Counted from the first letter of the stretch, positions 1 to 8,809 are shown. The stretch: 64,000 bases of DNA from Streptomyces sp. WM6386 (GCF_000972385.1 NZ_JXTE01000049.1:4505-68504); one strand, 5' to 3'. Numbers and translations: made by a program. The notes: generated by a model not told the origin, from the sequence alone.

Positions 1-644
1 CCGAGGTCCGCGAGAAGGTCTTCGACGACTGGAAGGCGGGCACCAAGGAGTCCGCGATCGGCCGTCGCAAGCTGATCCGCAACACGATGCTCGGTGCGCT
101 CACCCTGGTGCCGCTGGCCGGAGTCGTGCTGCTGCGTGACCTCGGCCCGCTGCCCGGGACCAAGCTCCGCCACACCATGTGGAAGAAGGGGCTGCTGCTC
201 GTCAACATGAACACGAACGAGCCGCTGCGCCCCTCGGACGTCGCCGTCGGTTCGCTCACCTTCGCCAAGCCCGATGGCCTGGAGGAGGACGACCACGAAT
301 TCCAGACGGAGATCGCCAAGGCGGCCCTGATGATCGTCCGGATCCAGCCGGACGACATCAAGGACAAGCGCGAGCTCGAGTGGTCGCACGAGGGCATCGT
401 CGCGTACTCGAAGATCTGCACCCACGTCGGTTGCCCGATCTCCCTGTACGAGCAGCAGACGCACCACGTGCTCTGCCCCTGCCACCAGTCCACCTTCGAC
501 CTCTCCGACGGTGCCCGAGTGATCTTCGGCCCCGCCGGTCACGCCCTGCCGCAGCTGCGCATCGGCGTGAACGACGAGGGCTACCTCGAGGCGCGCGGCG
601 ACTTCGAAGAGCCTGTCGGTCCTGCCTTCTGGGAGCGCGGATGA
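1..644 (+). CDS. qcrA: Cytochrome bc1 complex Rieske iron-sulfur subunit (3' part)
   Basis: The reading frame is open from base 3, so the gene begins before the window. The product is the Rieske [2Fe-2S] subunit of the actinobacterial cytochrome bc1 (bcc) complex, passing electrons from menaquinol to the cytochrome c subunit. Both cluster motifs are present: CTHVGC and CPCHQS, giving the two Cys and two His ligands. Just before the last hydrophobic segment (TMLGALTLVPLAGVVLL) lies a twin-arginine-like motif, RRKLIRN; actinobacterial Rieske proteins are known to use Tat for export of the cofactor domain after Sec inserts the earlier helices. The stop overlaps the qcrB start by four bases (ATGA), implying translational coupling. 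Confidence 0.96.
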   Translation, partial: EVREKVFDDWKAGTKESAIGRRKLIRNTMLGALTLVPLAGVVLLRDLGPLPGTKLRHTMWKKGLLLVNMNTNEPLRPSDVAVGSLTFAKPDGLEEDDHEFQTEIAKAALMIVRIQPDDIKDKRELEWSHEGIVAYSKICTHVGCPISLYEQQTHHVLCPCHQSTFDLSDGARVIFGPAGHALPQLRIGVNDEGYLEARGDFEEPVGPAFWERG

Positions 645-2281
645 GCACCAACGAGAACAACGAGTCCGCCCGCGACCGCGGGAAGGCGCCGGCCGGCGAG
701 AAGCTCGCCGACTGGGCCGACGGCCGGCTGGGGATCTACTCCCTGGCCAAGGCCAACATGCGCAAGATCTTCCCCGACCACTGGTCGTTCATGCTGGGCG
801 AGATCTGCCTGTACAGCTTCATCATCATCATCCTCACGGGTGTGTATCTGACGCTGTTCTTCCACCCGTCGATGAACGAGGTGGAGTACCACGGCAGCTA
901 CGTCCCGCTGCAGGGACAGCTGATGTCCGAGGCGTTCAACTCGACCATGCACATCTCCTTCGATGTGCGCGGTGGTCTGCTGATCCGGCAGATCCACCAC
1001 TGGGCGGCGCTGATCTTCCTCGCCGGCATGTTCGTGCACATGATGCGCGTGTTCTTCACGGGCGCGTTCCGCAAGCCGCGTGAGGTCAACTGGCTGTTCG
1101 GCTTCCTGCTGTTCGTCCTGGGCATGTTCACCGGTTTCACCGGCTACTCGCTCCCGGACGACCTGCTCTCCGGCACCGGTGTCCGCTTCATGGAGGGCGC
1201 GGTCCTGTCCGTGCCGATCGTCGGCACGTACCTGTCGTTCTTCCTGTTCGGTGGCGAGTTCCCGGGCGGCGACTTCGTGGCCCGCTTCTACTCGGTGCAC
1301 GTCCTGCTGCTGCCGGGCATCATGCTCGGCCTGATCGTGGCGCACCTGATCCTGGTGTTCGTCCACAAGCACACGCAGTACGCGGGCCCCGGCAAGACCA
1401 ACAAGAACGTGGTCGGCATGCCGCTGTTCCCGGTCTACACGGCCAAGGCCGGAGGCTTCTTCTTCCTGGTCTTCGGTGTCATCGCGGTCATCGCGGCCAT
1501 CGCCTCGATCAACCCGATCTGGGCCATGGGTCCCTACCGTCCGGACCAGGTGTCCACGGGCGCCCAGCCCGACTGGTACATGGGCTTCTCCGAGGGTCTG
1601 ATCCGTGTCATGCCGGGCTGGGAGATCAACTTCTGGGGTCACACGCTCGTCCTGGGTGTGTTCATCCCGCTGATGATCTTCCCGTTGGTCCTGGTCGCGA
1701 TCGCGGTCTACCCGTTCATCGAGGCCTGGGTCACCGGCGACAAGCGCGAGCACCACATCCTGGACCGCCCGCGCAACGCTCCGACGCGTACCGCCTTCGG
1801 TGTCGCGTGGATCACCTGGTACATGGTGCTGCTCATCGGTGGCGGCAACGACCTCTGGGCCACGCACTTCCATCTGTCGATCAACTCGATCACCTGGTTC
1901 GTCCGCATCGGGTTCTTCGTGGCCCCGGTGATCGCGTTCATCGTCACCAAGCGGATCTGCCTCGGCCTCCAGCGCCGGGACAGGGACAAGGTGCTGCACG
2001 GCCGCGAGTCGGGCATCATCAAGCGCCTGCCGCACGGTGAGTTCATCGAGGTGCACGAGCCGCTCAGCCAGGACGCGCTGCACACGCTCACCGCGCACGA
2101 GCAGTACATGCCGGCCGAGATCGGCCCGACGGTCGACGACAACGGCGTCGAGCGCAAGGTGGCGGGTTCCGAGAAGCTGCGGGTCAAGCTGAGCAAGGCC
2201 TACTTCGGCGAGGAGTCCCAGATCCCCAAGCCGACCGCCGAGGAGTACAAGGAGATCACGAGCGGCCACGGCCACCACTGA
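641..2281 (+). CDS. qcrB: Cytochrome bc1 complex cytochrome b subunit
   Basis: Encodes a 546-residue polytopic membrane protein, the diheme cytochrome b of the respiratory bc1 complex, which oxidises menaquinol and works with QcrA, QcrC and the aa3 oxidase. About eight or nine hydrophobic helices are visible, with conserved cytochrome b stretches such as [13 protein letters not shown] and [13 protein letters not shown]. The C-terminal extension of about 100 charged residues ending GHGHH is typical of actinobacterial QcrB. The ATG at 641 is chosen because it overlaps the qcrA stop; an upstream in-frame start inside qcrA is a shadow. A strong terminator follows. Confidence 0.97.
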   Translation: MSTNENNESARDRGKAPAGEKLADWADGRLGIYSLAKANMRKIFPDHWSFMLGEICLYSFIIIILTGVYLTLFFHPSMNEVEYHGSYVPLQGQLMSEAFNSTMHISFDVRGGLLIRQIHHWAALIFLAGMFVHMMRVFFTGAFRKPREVNWLFGFLLFVLGMFTGFTGYSLPDDLLSGTGVRFMEGAVLSVPIVGTYLSFFLFGGEFPGGDFVARFYSVHVLLLPGIMLGLIVAHLILVFVHKHTQYAGPGKTNKNVVGMPLFPVYTAKAGGFFFLVFGVIAVIAAIASINPIWAMGPYRPDQVSTGAQPDWYMGFSEGLIRVMPGWEINFWGHTLVLGVFIPLMIFPLVLVAIAVYPFIEAWVTGDKREHHILDRPRNAPTRTAFGVAWITWYMVLLIGGGNDLWATHFHLSINSITWFVRIGFFVAPVIAFIVTKRICLGLQRRDRDKVLHGRESGIIKRLPHGEFIEVHEPLSQDALHTLTAHEQYMPAEIGPTVDDNGVERKVAGSEKLRVKLSKAYFGEESQIPKPTAEEYKEITSGHGHH

Positions 2282-2304
2282 TCGCTGCGCTCGCCACGCG
2301 CACG

Positions 2305-2338
2305 AAGGGCCCCGTCCGAACACCGGACGGGGCCCTTT
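2305..2338 (+). terminator. Intrinsic terminator after qcrB
   Basis: A 14-base arm (aagggccccgtccg) pairs with its complement ending at 2337, around a five-base loop, and ends in three T residues. It lies 24 bases after the qcrB stop and separates the respiratory operon from trpD. Confidence 0.85.
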
Positions 2339-2363
2339 GCCGTGCCCTGCGGCTGGATAGGGT
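2336..2363 (+). promoter_or_regulatory. Possible trpD promoter
   Basis: TAGGGT at 2358-2363 is a good -10 box; TTTGCC at 2336-2341 is a fair -35 with a 16-base spacer. The predicted start near 2370 would give a leader of about 30 bases before the trpD ATG. The -35 overlaps the tail of the preceding terminator. Confidence 0.45.
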
Positions 2364-2400
2364 GGGGGCACACTCTTCTACGACATCATGGAGCGGCCTT

Positions 2401-3465
2401 ATGAGCGCTGTGACCCCCGCTGGAGGCGACATCGCGGCGGGCCGTTCCTGGCCCGAGGTACTGAGCGCCCTGCTCGGTGGCCAGGACCTGAGCTCCGGTG
2501 ACACGGCGTGGGCCATGGACCGCTTCATGAGCGGCGAGGCCACCGACGCCCAGATCGCGGGCTTCATGGTGGCGCTGCGGGCCAAGGGGGAGACGGTCGA
2601 GGAGATCACCGGTCTCGTCGAGGCGATGTACAAGCACGCGCAGCCGCTGGACATCCCCGGCCCTGCCGTCGACATCGTCGGCACCGGCGGCGACCGGGCG
2701 AAGACGGTCAACATCTCGACGATGTCCGCCATCGTGATCGCGGGCACCGGGGCGAAGGTCGTCAAGCACGGCAACCGGGCCTCGTCCTCGGCGAGCGGTT
2801 CCTCCGACGTCCTGGAGAAGCTCGGCATCAATCTGGACCTGTCGCCCGCGCGGGTGGCCCAGGTGGTGGACGAGGCCGGCATCACCTTCTGTTTCGCGGC
2901 CAAGTTCCACCCGTCGATGCGGTTCGTCGGCGGGGTCCGCCGGGACCTCGGGATCCCGACCTCGTTCAACCTGCTCGGCCCGCTGACCAACCCCGCGAGG
3001 GTCACCGCCTCGGCGGTCGGCTGCTTCGACACCCGCATGGCGGGGCTCATCGCCGGAGTGCTCGCCGAGCGCGGCTCCTCAGCGCTGGTCTTCCGCGGTG
3101 ACGACGGTCTCGACGAGCTGACGACCACGGCCACTTCACGGGTGTGGATCGTCCGCGACGGCAAGGTGCGCGAGGAGGCCTTCGACCCGCGGGACGTCGG
3201 TCTCGAACTGGTGCCGGTGGAGGCGTTGCGAGGCGCGGACGCCTCGTTCAACGCCGAGGTCGCCCGACGTCTGCTGGACGGCGGGACCGGAGCGGTGCGG
3301 GACGCGGTACTGCTCAACTCGGCCGCGGCGCTGGTGGCGTTCGCACCGACGGAGGCGCCGCTCGTGGACCAGCTCCGGGCCGGCATGGTGAAGGCGGCCG
3401 AGTCGATCGACTCCGGCGCGGCCAAGCGGACGCTGGAGCGCTGGGCGGCGGCCAGCAACGCCTGA
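2401..3465 (+). CDS. trpD: Anthranilate phosphoribosyltransferase
   Basis: A 354-residue enzyme that transfers phosphoribose from PRPP to anthranilate, the second step of the tryptophan branch. The PRPP-binding signature [14 protein letters not shown] and the [18 protein letters not shown] segment are intact, as is the [21 protein letters not shown] stretch. The ATG at 2401 follows a GGAG ribosome-binding site at 2390-2393; an ATG 39 bases upstream would overlap the promoter. It stands alone here, away from the anthranilate synthase trpEG at 31.8 kb. A hairpin follows the stop. Confidence 0.96.
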   Translation: MSAVTPAGGDIAAGRSWPEVLSALLGGQDLSSGDTAWAMDRFMSGEATDAQIAGFMVALRAKGETVEEITGLVEAMYKHAQPLDIPGPAVDIVGTGGDRAKTVNISTMSAIVIAGTGAKVVKHGNRASSSASGSSDVLEKLGINLDLSPARVAQVVDEAGITFCFAAKFHPSMRFVGGVRRDLGIPTSFNLLGPLTNPARVTASAVGCFDTRMAGLIAGVLAERGSSALVFRGDDGLDELTTTATSRVWIVRDGKVREEAFDPRDVGLELVPVEALRGADASFNAEVARRLLDGGTGAVRDAVLLNSAAALVAFAPTEAPLVDQLRAGMVKAAESIDSGAAKRTLERWAAASNA

Positions 3466-3477
3466 CGTCCACCGATG

Positions 3478-3513
3478 GTCGTCCCGCGATCCGGACACGG
3501 GTTGCGGGACGAC
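3478..3513 (+). terminator. Hairpin after trpD
   Basis: A ten-base perfect inverted repeat (gtcgtcccgc with gcgggacgac) around a 16-base loop lies just after trpD. There is no T tract, so termination strength is uncertain. It sits directly before the riboswitch transcription unit. Confidence 0.55.
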
Positions 3514-3540
3514 GATCACATCGCGTACGTTCTTTGACCA

Positions 3541-3658
3541 GGTCATGAGTGACAGTCATGAGGCCCCGGCCGACTGTCCGGCAACCCTCCGTCCGTGGCG
3601 GGGTGCCCCGGGTGAAGACCAGGCCGTAGGCAGTGAGGTCTACGGCAAGCGCGGGCCC
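3541..3658 (+). ncRNA. SAM-IV riboswitch
   Basis: The segment has the landmarks of the actinobacterial SAM-IV aptamer: it opens with GGTCATGAGTG, has the conserved CCGGCAACCCTCC core, then GGGGTGCCCCGGGTGA and GACCAGG closing P1, and finishes with the 3' pseudoknot region GGCAAGCGCGGGCCC. SAM-IV RNAs bind S-adenosylmethionine and usually repress sulfur-metabolism genes. Here it lies in the leader of the class V aminotransferase that starts at 3803. A weak promoter (TTGCGG at 3502, TACGTT at 3525) would start transcription just before it. No clear terminator follows, so control may act on translation. Confidence 0.9.
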
Positions 3659-3802
3659 CTCTCGAATCCAGGGGTCCTGGTCGTTCGAGGGAGTCTTCCG
3701 TGAGCAAGCGAATGCGATAGGGCTGCCGAGCCCCGCCTCCGCGCACCCTTTTCCTCACCTCCGCATGTCCTTCTTCGGCATGCGCTCTCACGGGAGTTCC
3801 CC

Positions 3803-5179
3803 ATGTCTGTCTCCACCGCTGCCGCCGCCCAGACCATTTGTGCCCCGCTGTCCGTTCTGGGGAGCGATGTCACCGTCCCGCTCGTCACCGGCGGCGAGGT
3901 CACCTACGCGGCCCTCGACTACGCGGCCAGCGCCCCCGCACTGCAGCGCGTCTGGGACGACGTGGCGGCCTACGCCCCGTACTACGGCAGCGTCCACCGC
4001 GGCGCCGGCTACCTCTCCCAGCTGTCGACGGACCTCTTCGAGAACGCTCGGAACACAATCTGCGAGTTCCTGGACTGCCGCGCCGACGACCAGCTGATCT
4101 TCACCCGCTCGACCACGGACTCCCTGAACCTCCTCGCCCAGGCGCTCCCCGCCGACTGCCAGGTCTTCGTCTTCGAGACCGAGCACCACGCGAGCCTGCT
4201 GCCCTGGCAGGACGCCCGGGTCACCTACCTCAACGCCCCGCGCACCCCCGCCCAGGCCGTCGAGACCTTGGAGCAGGCCCTCGCCGCCCGCACCGCATCT
4301 GTTCAAGAGGGCTACGGCCCGGCCCTGGTCTGCGTGACCGGCGCATCCAACGTCACCGGCGAGCTGTGGCCGGTGCGTGAGCTGGCCGCCGCCGCCCACG
4401 CGCACGGCGCCCGGATCGTCCTGGACGCCGCCCAGCTGGCCCCCCACCACCCGGTCTCCGTGCAGGACCTGGACGTCGACTGGATCGCCTTCTCCGGCCA
4501 CAAGCTGTACGCCCCCTTCGGCTCCGGTGTCCTCGCGGGCCGCGCCGACTGGCTCCGGGCCGCCGACCCCTACCTCGCCGGCGGCGGCGCCAGCCGCAAG
4601 GTCACCCGCCGTACGGACGGCGGCGTGGACGTCGAGTGGCACGAGACCGCGGCCCGCCACGAGGCCGGGTCCCCGAACGTGATCGGCTCCTACTCCATCG
4701 CGTCGGCCTGCAAGGCGCTCACCGAGGCCGGCTTCGACACCCTGGTCGCCCGTGAGCAGCACCTGATCGAGAAGGTGAAGACCGGCCTCGCCGAGGTCCC
4801 GGAGGTCCGGATCCTCTCCCTCTTCGGGGACGACGCCCCGCGCGTCGGCGTGATCTCCTTCGTCGTCGAGGGCTGGAACAGCTCCCACTTCGCCGCCGCC
4901 CTCTCCGCCGAGTACGGCATCGGCGTCCGCGACGGCCTCTTCTGCGCCCACCCCCTCGTCCGCACCCTCCTCGGCAGCGACCCCCAGACCCAGGGCGAGT
5001 GCGGAGCCCCGGAGGCCGCGCCCGGCGAGAAGTCCCTCAACGCGATCCGGGTGAGCTTCGGCGCGGGGACGCCGGACGAGCACGTCGAGCGCTTCGTGAC
5101 GGCCGTCAAGGAGCTCGTCCGGGACGGTGCGAAGTGGAAGTACCGCACGGAGGACGGCCGTTGCGTCCCGGCGGTCTGA
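3803..5179 (+). CDS. Class V PLP aminotransferase, cysteine-desulfurase-like, SAM-riboswitch controlled
   Basis: A 458-residue PLP enzyme of the class V aminotransferase / cysteine desulfurase fold. The PLP lysine is in FSGHKLYAPFGSG; the His-rich ETEHHASLLPW segment and the N-terminal YAASAPAL motif also match the family. It is longer than SufS/IscS (about 400-420) and carries extra sequence near the C-terminus. The substrate cannot be read from sequence. Control by a SAM-IV riboswitch suggests a role in sulfur amino-acid or methionine metabolism rather than Fe-S assembly, and no suf or isc partner is nearby. The ATG has a GGGAG site eight or so bases upstream. Confidence 0.85.
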   Translation: MSVSTAAAAQTICAPLSVLGSDVTVPLVTGGEVTYAALDYAASAPALQRVWDDVAAYAPYYGSVHRGAGYLSQLSTDLFENARNTICEFLDCRADDQLIFTRSTTDSLNLLAQALPADCQVFVFETEHHASLLPWQDARVTYLNAPRTPAQAVETLEQALAARTASVQEGYGPALVCVTGASNVTGELWPVRELAAAAHAHGARIVLDAAQLAPHHPVSVQDLDVDWIAFSGHKLYAPFGSGVLAGRADWLRAADPYLAGGGASRKVTRRTDGGVDVEWHETAARHEAGSPNVIGSYSIASACKALTEAGFDTLVAREQHLIEKVKTGLAEVPEVRILSLFGDDAPRVGVISFVVEGWNSSHFAAALSAEYGIGVRDGLFCAHPLVRTLLGSDPQTQGECGAPEAAPGEKSLNAIRVSFGAGTPDEHVERFVTAVKELVRDGAKWKYRTEDGRCVPAV

Positions 5180-5221
5180 CCTGCTGACGGGCCTGCTATA
5201 CCTGCCTCCTCGATCCTGCTG

Positions 5222-5800
5222 CGGGTGCTGACCCGGGACTTCGACCTGAAGGGCGGCCCGGACGGGCTGCTGCCGCTGGTGGAGTCCTGTCTGCGGGACG
5301 AGCCGGGGGAGCGGCCGACACCTCAGGCGGTGGTCGGGGCCGTGGAGCATACGGCGGGGTCGCTGCGGGAGAGCGTACGGGCGGGCTGGTTCAGGGCCGT
5401 CTCGGAGGAGTCCGTGGCTGCCCGGGGTGACGAACGGTGGCTTCCGCAGGGGGAGTCGGGGGAGCGGGAGAGCCGCGTCGAGTACGTGGCGCCGGTGACG
5501 GCGACGGACACACCGGTGCCGGATGTGGCGGCGCCCGACGTCCCGGCGGCGACCGTGATCCCCGCTTCCTCGCCCTCGCGGCGGGGGCTGCTGAAGGCCC
5601 TCACCGGCGGGGCCGTGGTGGCTGCCGGGGGCGGGGTCGGCGGGTGGCTGTGGCTGCGGGACCCGGGGAACGAGGGGCGCGCGACGGACGGCGGGGCTAC
5701 CGCGCCGGACACCAGAACGGGACGGCGGCCCCCGTACTGCACGAACCGCCTCTACACCGCCTCCAGCGAGGGAATCACCGCCCTCGACGTCACCGCCTAG
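5222..5800 (+). pseudogene. Relic of a Ser/Thr kinase with PQQ-type propeller domain
   Basis: An open frame of about 190 codons that looks like pieces of a larger protein. It begins inside the end of a kinase domain (VESCLRDEPGERPTPQAVV, the usual last helix), continues through a Pro/Ala-rich linker, a basic-hydrophobic anchor (SRRGLLKALTGGAVVAAGG) and ends with one propeller-blade-like strand (NRLYTASSEGITALDVTA). The kinase catalytic core and nearly all propeller repeats are missing. Streptomyces kinases of this design are normally 600-800 residues. No ribosome-binding site precedes the GTG at 5225. I infer a gene that lost both its 5' part and an internal block. Confidence 0.65.
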
Positions 5801-6078
5801 CTGTCGAGGCCGATCGCGAACGCCGCCTCCAGGTCGTGCTGGGAGTACGTGCGGAAGGCGACGTGGGTGTCGGTGCCCTCGACGCCCGGGATCTTGCTGA
5901 TGCTGCCGGGGATGACCTCGGCGAGGTCCTCGTGCTGCTTGACCCGGACCATGGCGATCAGGTCGTACGTGCCGGTGACGGAGAAGACCTCGCTCACGGA
6001 GTCCAGGGCCGCGATCGACTCGGCGATCTCGGGGATCCGGTCCACGCTGGTCTTGATGAGGACGATCGCGGTGATCAC
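5797..6078 (-). CDS. Stand-alone Lrp/AsnC ligand-binding (RAM) domain protein
   Basis: A 93-residue protein consisting only of the regulation-of-amino-acid-metabolism domain of Lrp/AsnC regulators, without the helix-turn-helix. The beta-alpha-beta pattern starts MITAIVLIKTS and contains VSEVFSVTGTYDLIAMV, the usual effector-interface region. Such proteins form oligomers and may bind amino acids or partner with full-length Lrp proteins. The start overlaps the stop of the rhomboid gene upstream by four bases, so both are probably translated together. Its stop overlaps the convergent relic at 5800. Confidence 0.85.
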   Translation of the reverse strand: MITAIVLIKTSVDRIPEIAESIAALDSVSEVFSVTGTYDLIAMVRVKQHEDLAEVIPGSISKIPGVEGTDTHVAFRTYSQHDLEAAFAIGLDS

Positions 6079-6815
6079 TGCTGGTTCTCTCCCTCGGGGG
6101 CCGGAGCTGGGGCGACCTTCACTCTAGTCGCAGGGGGGAACCGCACCCATGCGTAGGCGAAGCCCAGGCCGAAGCCCACCAGGTGCGCCAGATACGCCAC
6201 CCCCGGGCCGTGCGACGCCTGTCCCGCCGCCAGCCACTGCAGGGCCGCCCAGAAGGGCAGCACGACCCAGGCCGGGAAGCGCAGCGGGAGGAAGAAGAGG
6301 AACGGGAGCAGGCTTGTCACCCGGGCCCCGGGGAACAGGTAGAGAAACGCTCCAAGGACCGCGGAGATCGCCCCCGAGGCGCCGACCAGGGACTGCTCGG
6401 AGTCGGCGTTGGCGGCCGCGTAGCCCAGCAGCGCGAGATAGCCGCAGCCCAGGTAGAAGAGGGTGAACTGGACGCGGCCCATCCGTGCCTCGGTCAGCAC
6501 GCCGAAGACGTAGAGGAAGAGCATGTTGCCGAGGAGGTGGACCCAGCTGCCGTGGACGAAGAGCGCTGTCGCCGGGGTGAGCACGGCTCTGGCCGAACCC
6601 TCGAACAGTTCTGCGGGGACCACGCCCCAGCGGTGGAAGTAGGCGCGCTGGGCGGCGAGCAGCGCGTCGCCGGAGCCGTACGCCGGATTGAGGCCCGCCG
6701 CCGGGCCGATCACGAAGAGCGCGCAGCACAGGGCGATGAGGCCGTAGGTCATCGGCGCCGACCGCCACAGCGACCTGCTCGCCCGGCCGGCCACCACGCT
6801 CCAGTTGCTGATCAT
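6075..6815 (-). CDS. Rhomboid family intramembrane serine protease
   Basis: A 246-residue membrane protein with six or so hydrophobic helices. Rhomboid hallmarks are clear: HGSWVHLLGNMLFLYVFG in loop 1/TM2, the catalytic serine in GASGAISAVLGAF and the catalytic histidine in the last helix (HLVGFGLGFAY). It would cleave membrane proteins within or near the bilayer; the substrate is unknown. The ATG at 6815 is preferred over a much longer frame upstream, which runs antisense through the zinc-ribbon gene. It is coupled to the RAM-domain gene by an ATGA overlap. Confidence 0.9.
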   Translation of the reverse strand: MISNWSVVAGRASRSLWRSAPMTYGLIALCCALFVIGPAAGLNPAYGSGDALLAAQRAYFHRWGVVPAELFEGSARAVLTPATALFVHGSWVHLLGNMLFLYVFGVLTEARMGRVQFTLFYLGCGYLALLGYAAANADSEQSLVGASGAISAVLGAFLYLFPGARVTSLLPFLFFLPLRFPAWVVLPFWAALQWLAAGQASHGPGVAYLAHLVGFGLGFAYAWVRFPPATRVKVAPAPAPEGENQQ

Positions 6816-6916
6816 GAACACAGAGCATGACGTAACGGGACGCAAGCCGACAGACCGCCTCGCCGCCGTGGACGGACCAGCGGCGAGTCCCCGCCAGGCC
6901 GTAGGGTTACGGCCAC

Positions 6917-6938
6917 ACGCGCCGGGAGACCGGCGCGT
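6917..6938. other. Perfect 9-bp hairpin between divergent genes
   Basis: Inverted repeat acgcgccgg / ccggcgcgt around gaga. A -10-like TAGGGT lies at 6902-6907, so on the plus strand the hairpin would sit at the very 5' end of the mRNA for the zinc-ribbon gene at 6964. It could be an RNA stabiliser or an operator. Confidence 0.4.
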
Positions 6939-6963
6939 CACGGACAATAGAGACCTAGAAGGA

Positions 6964-7218
6964 ATGAGCACAGTCACGATGACGGTTCCCCTGCCGACCG
7001 CCTCGACGCGGTGGCGCTGCACCCTCTGTGGCAACCTCACGCGCTTCGACGTGACCCGCTCGTCGAAGGTCGTCGAGTACGTCCATCTCGACCTCGCCGG
7101 TGAGCCGAAGGTCGAGGAGCGCGAGGTGGTCAGTGAGAGCATCGAGTCGGTGCGCTGCCGCTGGTGCAATGCCGTGGATCAGGTGGAACTCGTGGACAGG
7201 CCGGGTGCCGGCTCCTGA
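6964..7218 (+). CDS. Small double-CxxC zinc-ribbon-like protein
   Basis: An 84-residue protein of unknown function, recognisable as a conserved streptomycete hypothetical. Two knuckles, CTLC near residue 20 and CRWC near residue 65, would bind one zinc ion; between them is a short beta-strand region followed by acidic sequence. The ATG at 6964 follows AGAAGGA; a longer frame upstream overlaps the rhomboid promoter region and is rejected. It lies 37 bases before the NYN-domain gene, so the two may share a transcript. A nucleic-acid or protein docking role is plausible but not shown. Confidence 0.75.
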   Translation: MSTVTMTVPLPTASTRWRCTLCGNLTRFDVTRSSKVVEYVHLDLAGEPKVEEREVVSESIESVRCRWCNAVDQVELVDRPGAGS

Positions 7219-7255
7219 GGGAGCAGGCCCCGCGGAACGGTTGGGGTGTTGACGG

Positions 7256-8599
7256 ATGGTGGAGAGCGCGGGCGGGGGGCCGGGCGACGGCGCCGCTGAG
7301 GTGCTCGACCGTCCGCTGCCCGACGGCGTGCGCCGCCGGGTCGTACAGATCGTGTCCGACGGCTTCGGCGGGCTGACCGTCGGGGAACTGCCCGCACAGC
7401 TCAGACAGTACGCGCGGTTCGCGCCCAACCGGCGGGCCAAGTTCGCCGGCAACGCGATGGCCGCGGCTCTGGAGACCGATCCGCTGTTCCGGCAGCGGAT
7501 CGGGGAGAAGTTCAGAGAGGCCCAGCCGGAGCTCTCCGGCGCCCTCGACTCCCTCTCACCGCCCCCGGCCGCGGATCCGCTCGATGTGGCGGCCGCGGCC
7601 TATGTACTGCGCCCCACCGGCTGGGTGAAGCTCGTGACGGCGGCCGGCGAGGAGGCCCTGCGGGCCGACGCCGAGCGCGCCGACGAGGAGAGCCGCGCCG
7701 AGCTGGAACGACTGCGCGAGGAGCTCGCGCACGCGCGCGAGCACACCCGGACCGAGACCGAGCGGCTGCGCGCCGAGCTGGAGTCGGCGAAGAAGGAAGC
7801 GGAATCGCTGCACCGAAAGCTGCGCGCCGCCCTCAGCGACGTCAAGCGCGGCGAGGCCGCCCTGCGCAAGATCCAGGGCGAGATGGAGACGGTACGCGCG
7901 GAGGGGCGGACCCAGGTCTCCGCCGCCGAGGTCGAGTCCCGGCGGCTCAAGGCCCGCCTGGGCGAGGTCGAGGCCGCCCTGGAGGCCACCCGCAGGGCGG
8001 CCCGCGAGGGGCGCAGCGTCGAGGACATGCGGGTGCGGCTGCTTCTGGACACCGTGCTCGACGCGGCCCAAGGGCTGCGCCGGGAGCTGGCGTTGCCGCC
8101 GGTGTCCGTACGGCCGGCCGAGACCGTCGATGCGGTCGAACCGGGACGAATGACCCCGAAGGACATCGCGGCGCGGGCACTGTCCGAGCACGACCCGGCG
8201 ATCCTGGACCAGCTTCTCGCCCTGCCGCAGGCGCACTTGGTGGTCGACGGCTACAACGTCACCAAGACCGGCTATCCCCAGATGCCCCTGGAGAAGCAGC
8301 GTCTCAGGCTGCTCGGTCAGCTCTCGCAGCTCGCCGCTCAAACCGGGGCAGAGGTGACATGTGTCTTCGACGGGGCCGAGCTGGCCGCGCCGGTGCTGCT
8401 CGCGCCGCCGCGCGGGGTGCGGGTGCTGTTCTCCAAGCCCGGTGTCACCGCTGATGAGTTGATCCGTCAGCTGGTGCGCGCCGAGCCGCCGGGGCGGCCG
8501 CTCATCGTCGCCTCCACCGACCGCGAGGTCGCCGACGGGGTGGCCAAGGCGGGGGCCCGGCCTGTCGCTTCGGCGATGCTTTTGAAGCGACTGTCCTGA
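7256..8599 (+). CDS. NYN (YacP-like) domain protein with long coiled coil
   Basis: A 447-residue protein in three parts: an N-terminal helical region (about 1-125), a long charged coiled coil (about 130-265, heptads rich in Glu, Arg and Ala) and a C-terminal YacP-type NYN domain (about 320-447). The NYN domain keeps its acidic residues: LVVDGYNVTKTG, VFDGAE and ASTDREVADG. NYN/YacP proteins have a PIN-like fold and are probable metal-dependent RNases; YacP (Rae1) of Bacillus cuts mRNA at the ribosome. The coiled-coil extension is typical of actinobacterial members and suggests oligomerisation. Substrates are unknown. Confidence 0.85.
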   Translation: MVESAGGGPGDGAAEVLDRPLPDGVRRRVVQIVSDGFGGLTVGELPAQLRQYARFAPNRRAKFAGNAMAAALETDPLFRQRIGEKFREAQPELSGALDSLSPPPAADPLDVAAAAYVLRPTGWVKLVTAAGEEALRADAERADEESRAELERLREELAHAREHTRTETERLRAELESAKKEAESLHRKLRAALSDVKRGEAALRKIQGEMETVRAEGRTQVSAAEVESRRLKARLGEVEAALEATRRAAREGRSVEDMRVRLLLDTVLDAAQGLRRELALPPVSVRPAETVDAVEPGRMTPKDIAARALSEHDPAILDQLLALPQAHLVVDGYNVTKTGYPQMPLEKQRLRLLGQLSQLAAQTGAEVTCVFDGAELAAPVLLAPPRGVRVLFSKPGVTADELIRQLVRAEPPGRPLIVASTDREVADGVAKAGARPVASAMLLKRLS

Positions 8600-8727
8600 T
8601 CGTTTAACTTCCAGGTTTAATGCCCGAATTGGCGGAATCGTCACGCAACGTAGCGTCAATCGAGCATTACTGCTCGTGAGTTGTGTGTAAAGAATGCAGT
8701 CTGTGACGGGTTTTTTCTCGTGAGGAT

Positions 8728-8757
8728 TTGAACTGATCACAAGAAGGTCACTAGGGT
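8728..8757 (+). promoter_or_regulatory. Promoter of the first NlpC/P60 gene
   Basis: TTGAAC at 8728-8733 and TAGGGT at 8752-8757 are separated by 18 bases, a good housekeeping-type promoter. The start near 8764 gives a leader of about 45 bases. The spacer and leader both carry the motif gatcac followed by caagaagg (8735 and 8782), a possible regulatory repeat. The rest of 8600-8727 shows no gene. Confidence 0.55.
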
Positions 8758-8809
8758 CTGGGCTCGAACCTCCGAACGGGTGATCACTCACAAGAAGGAG
8801 CTCACCTCC

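Noticed and set aside
179..640. Long upstream extension of qcrB
   Set aside because: It runs inside qcrA in another frame; the ATG at 641 gives the family N-terminus and an ATGA overlap.
581..2371. 596-codon minus-strand frame antisense to qcrB
   Set aside because: Asp/Gln/His-rich composition typical of the antisense shadow of a high-GC gene; no motif or start site.
8600..8809. Possible c-di-AMP riboswitch before the NlpC/P60 gene
   Set aside because: Such elements often precede cell-wall hydrolases in actinobacteria, but the conserved ydaO blocks are absent here.
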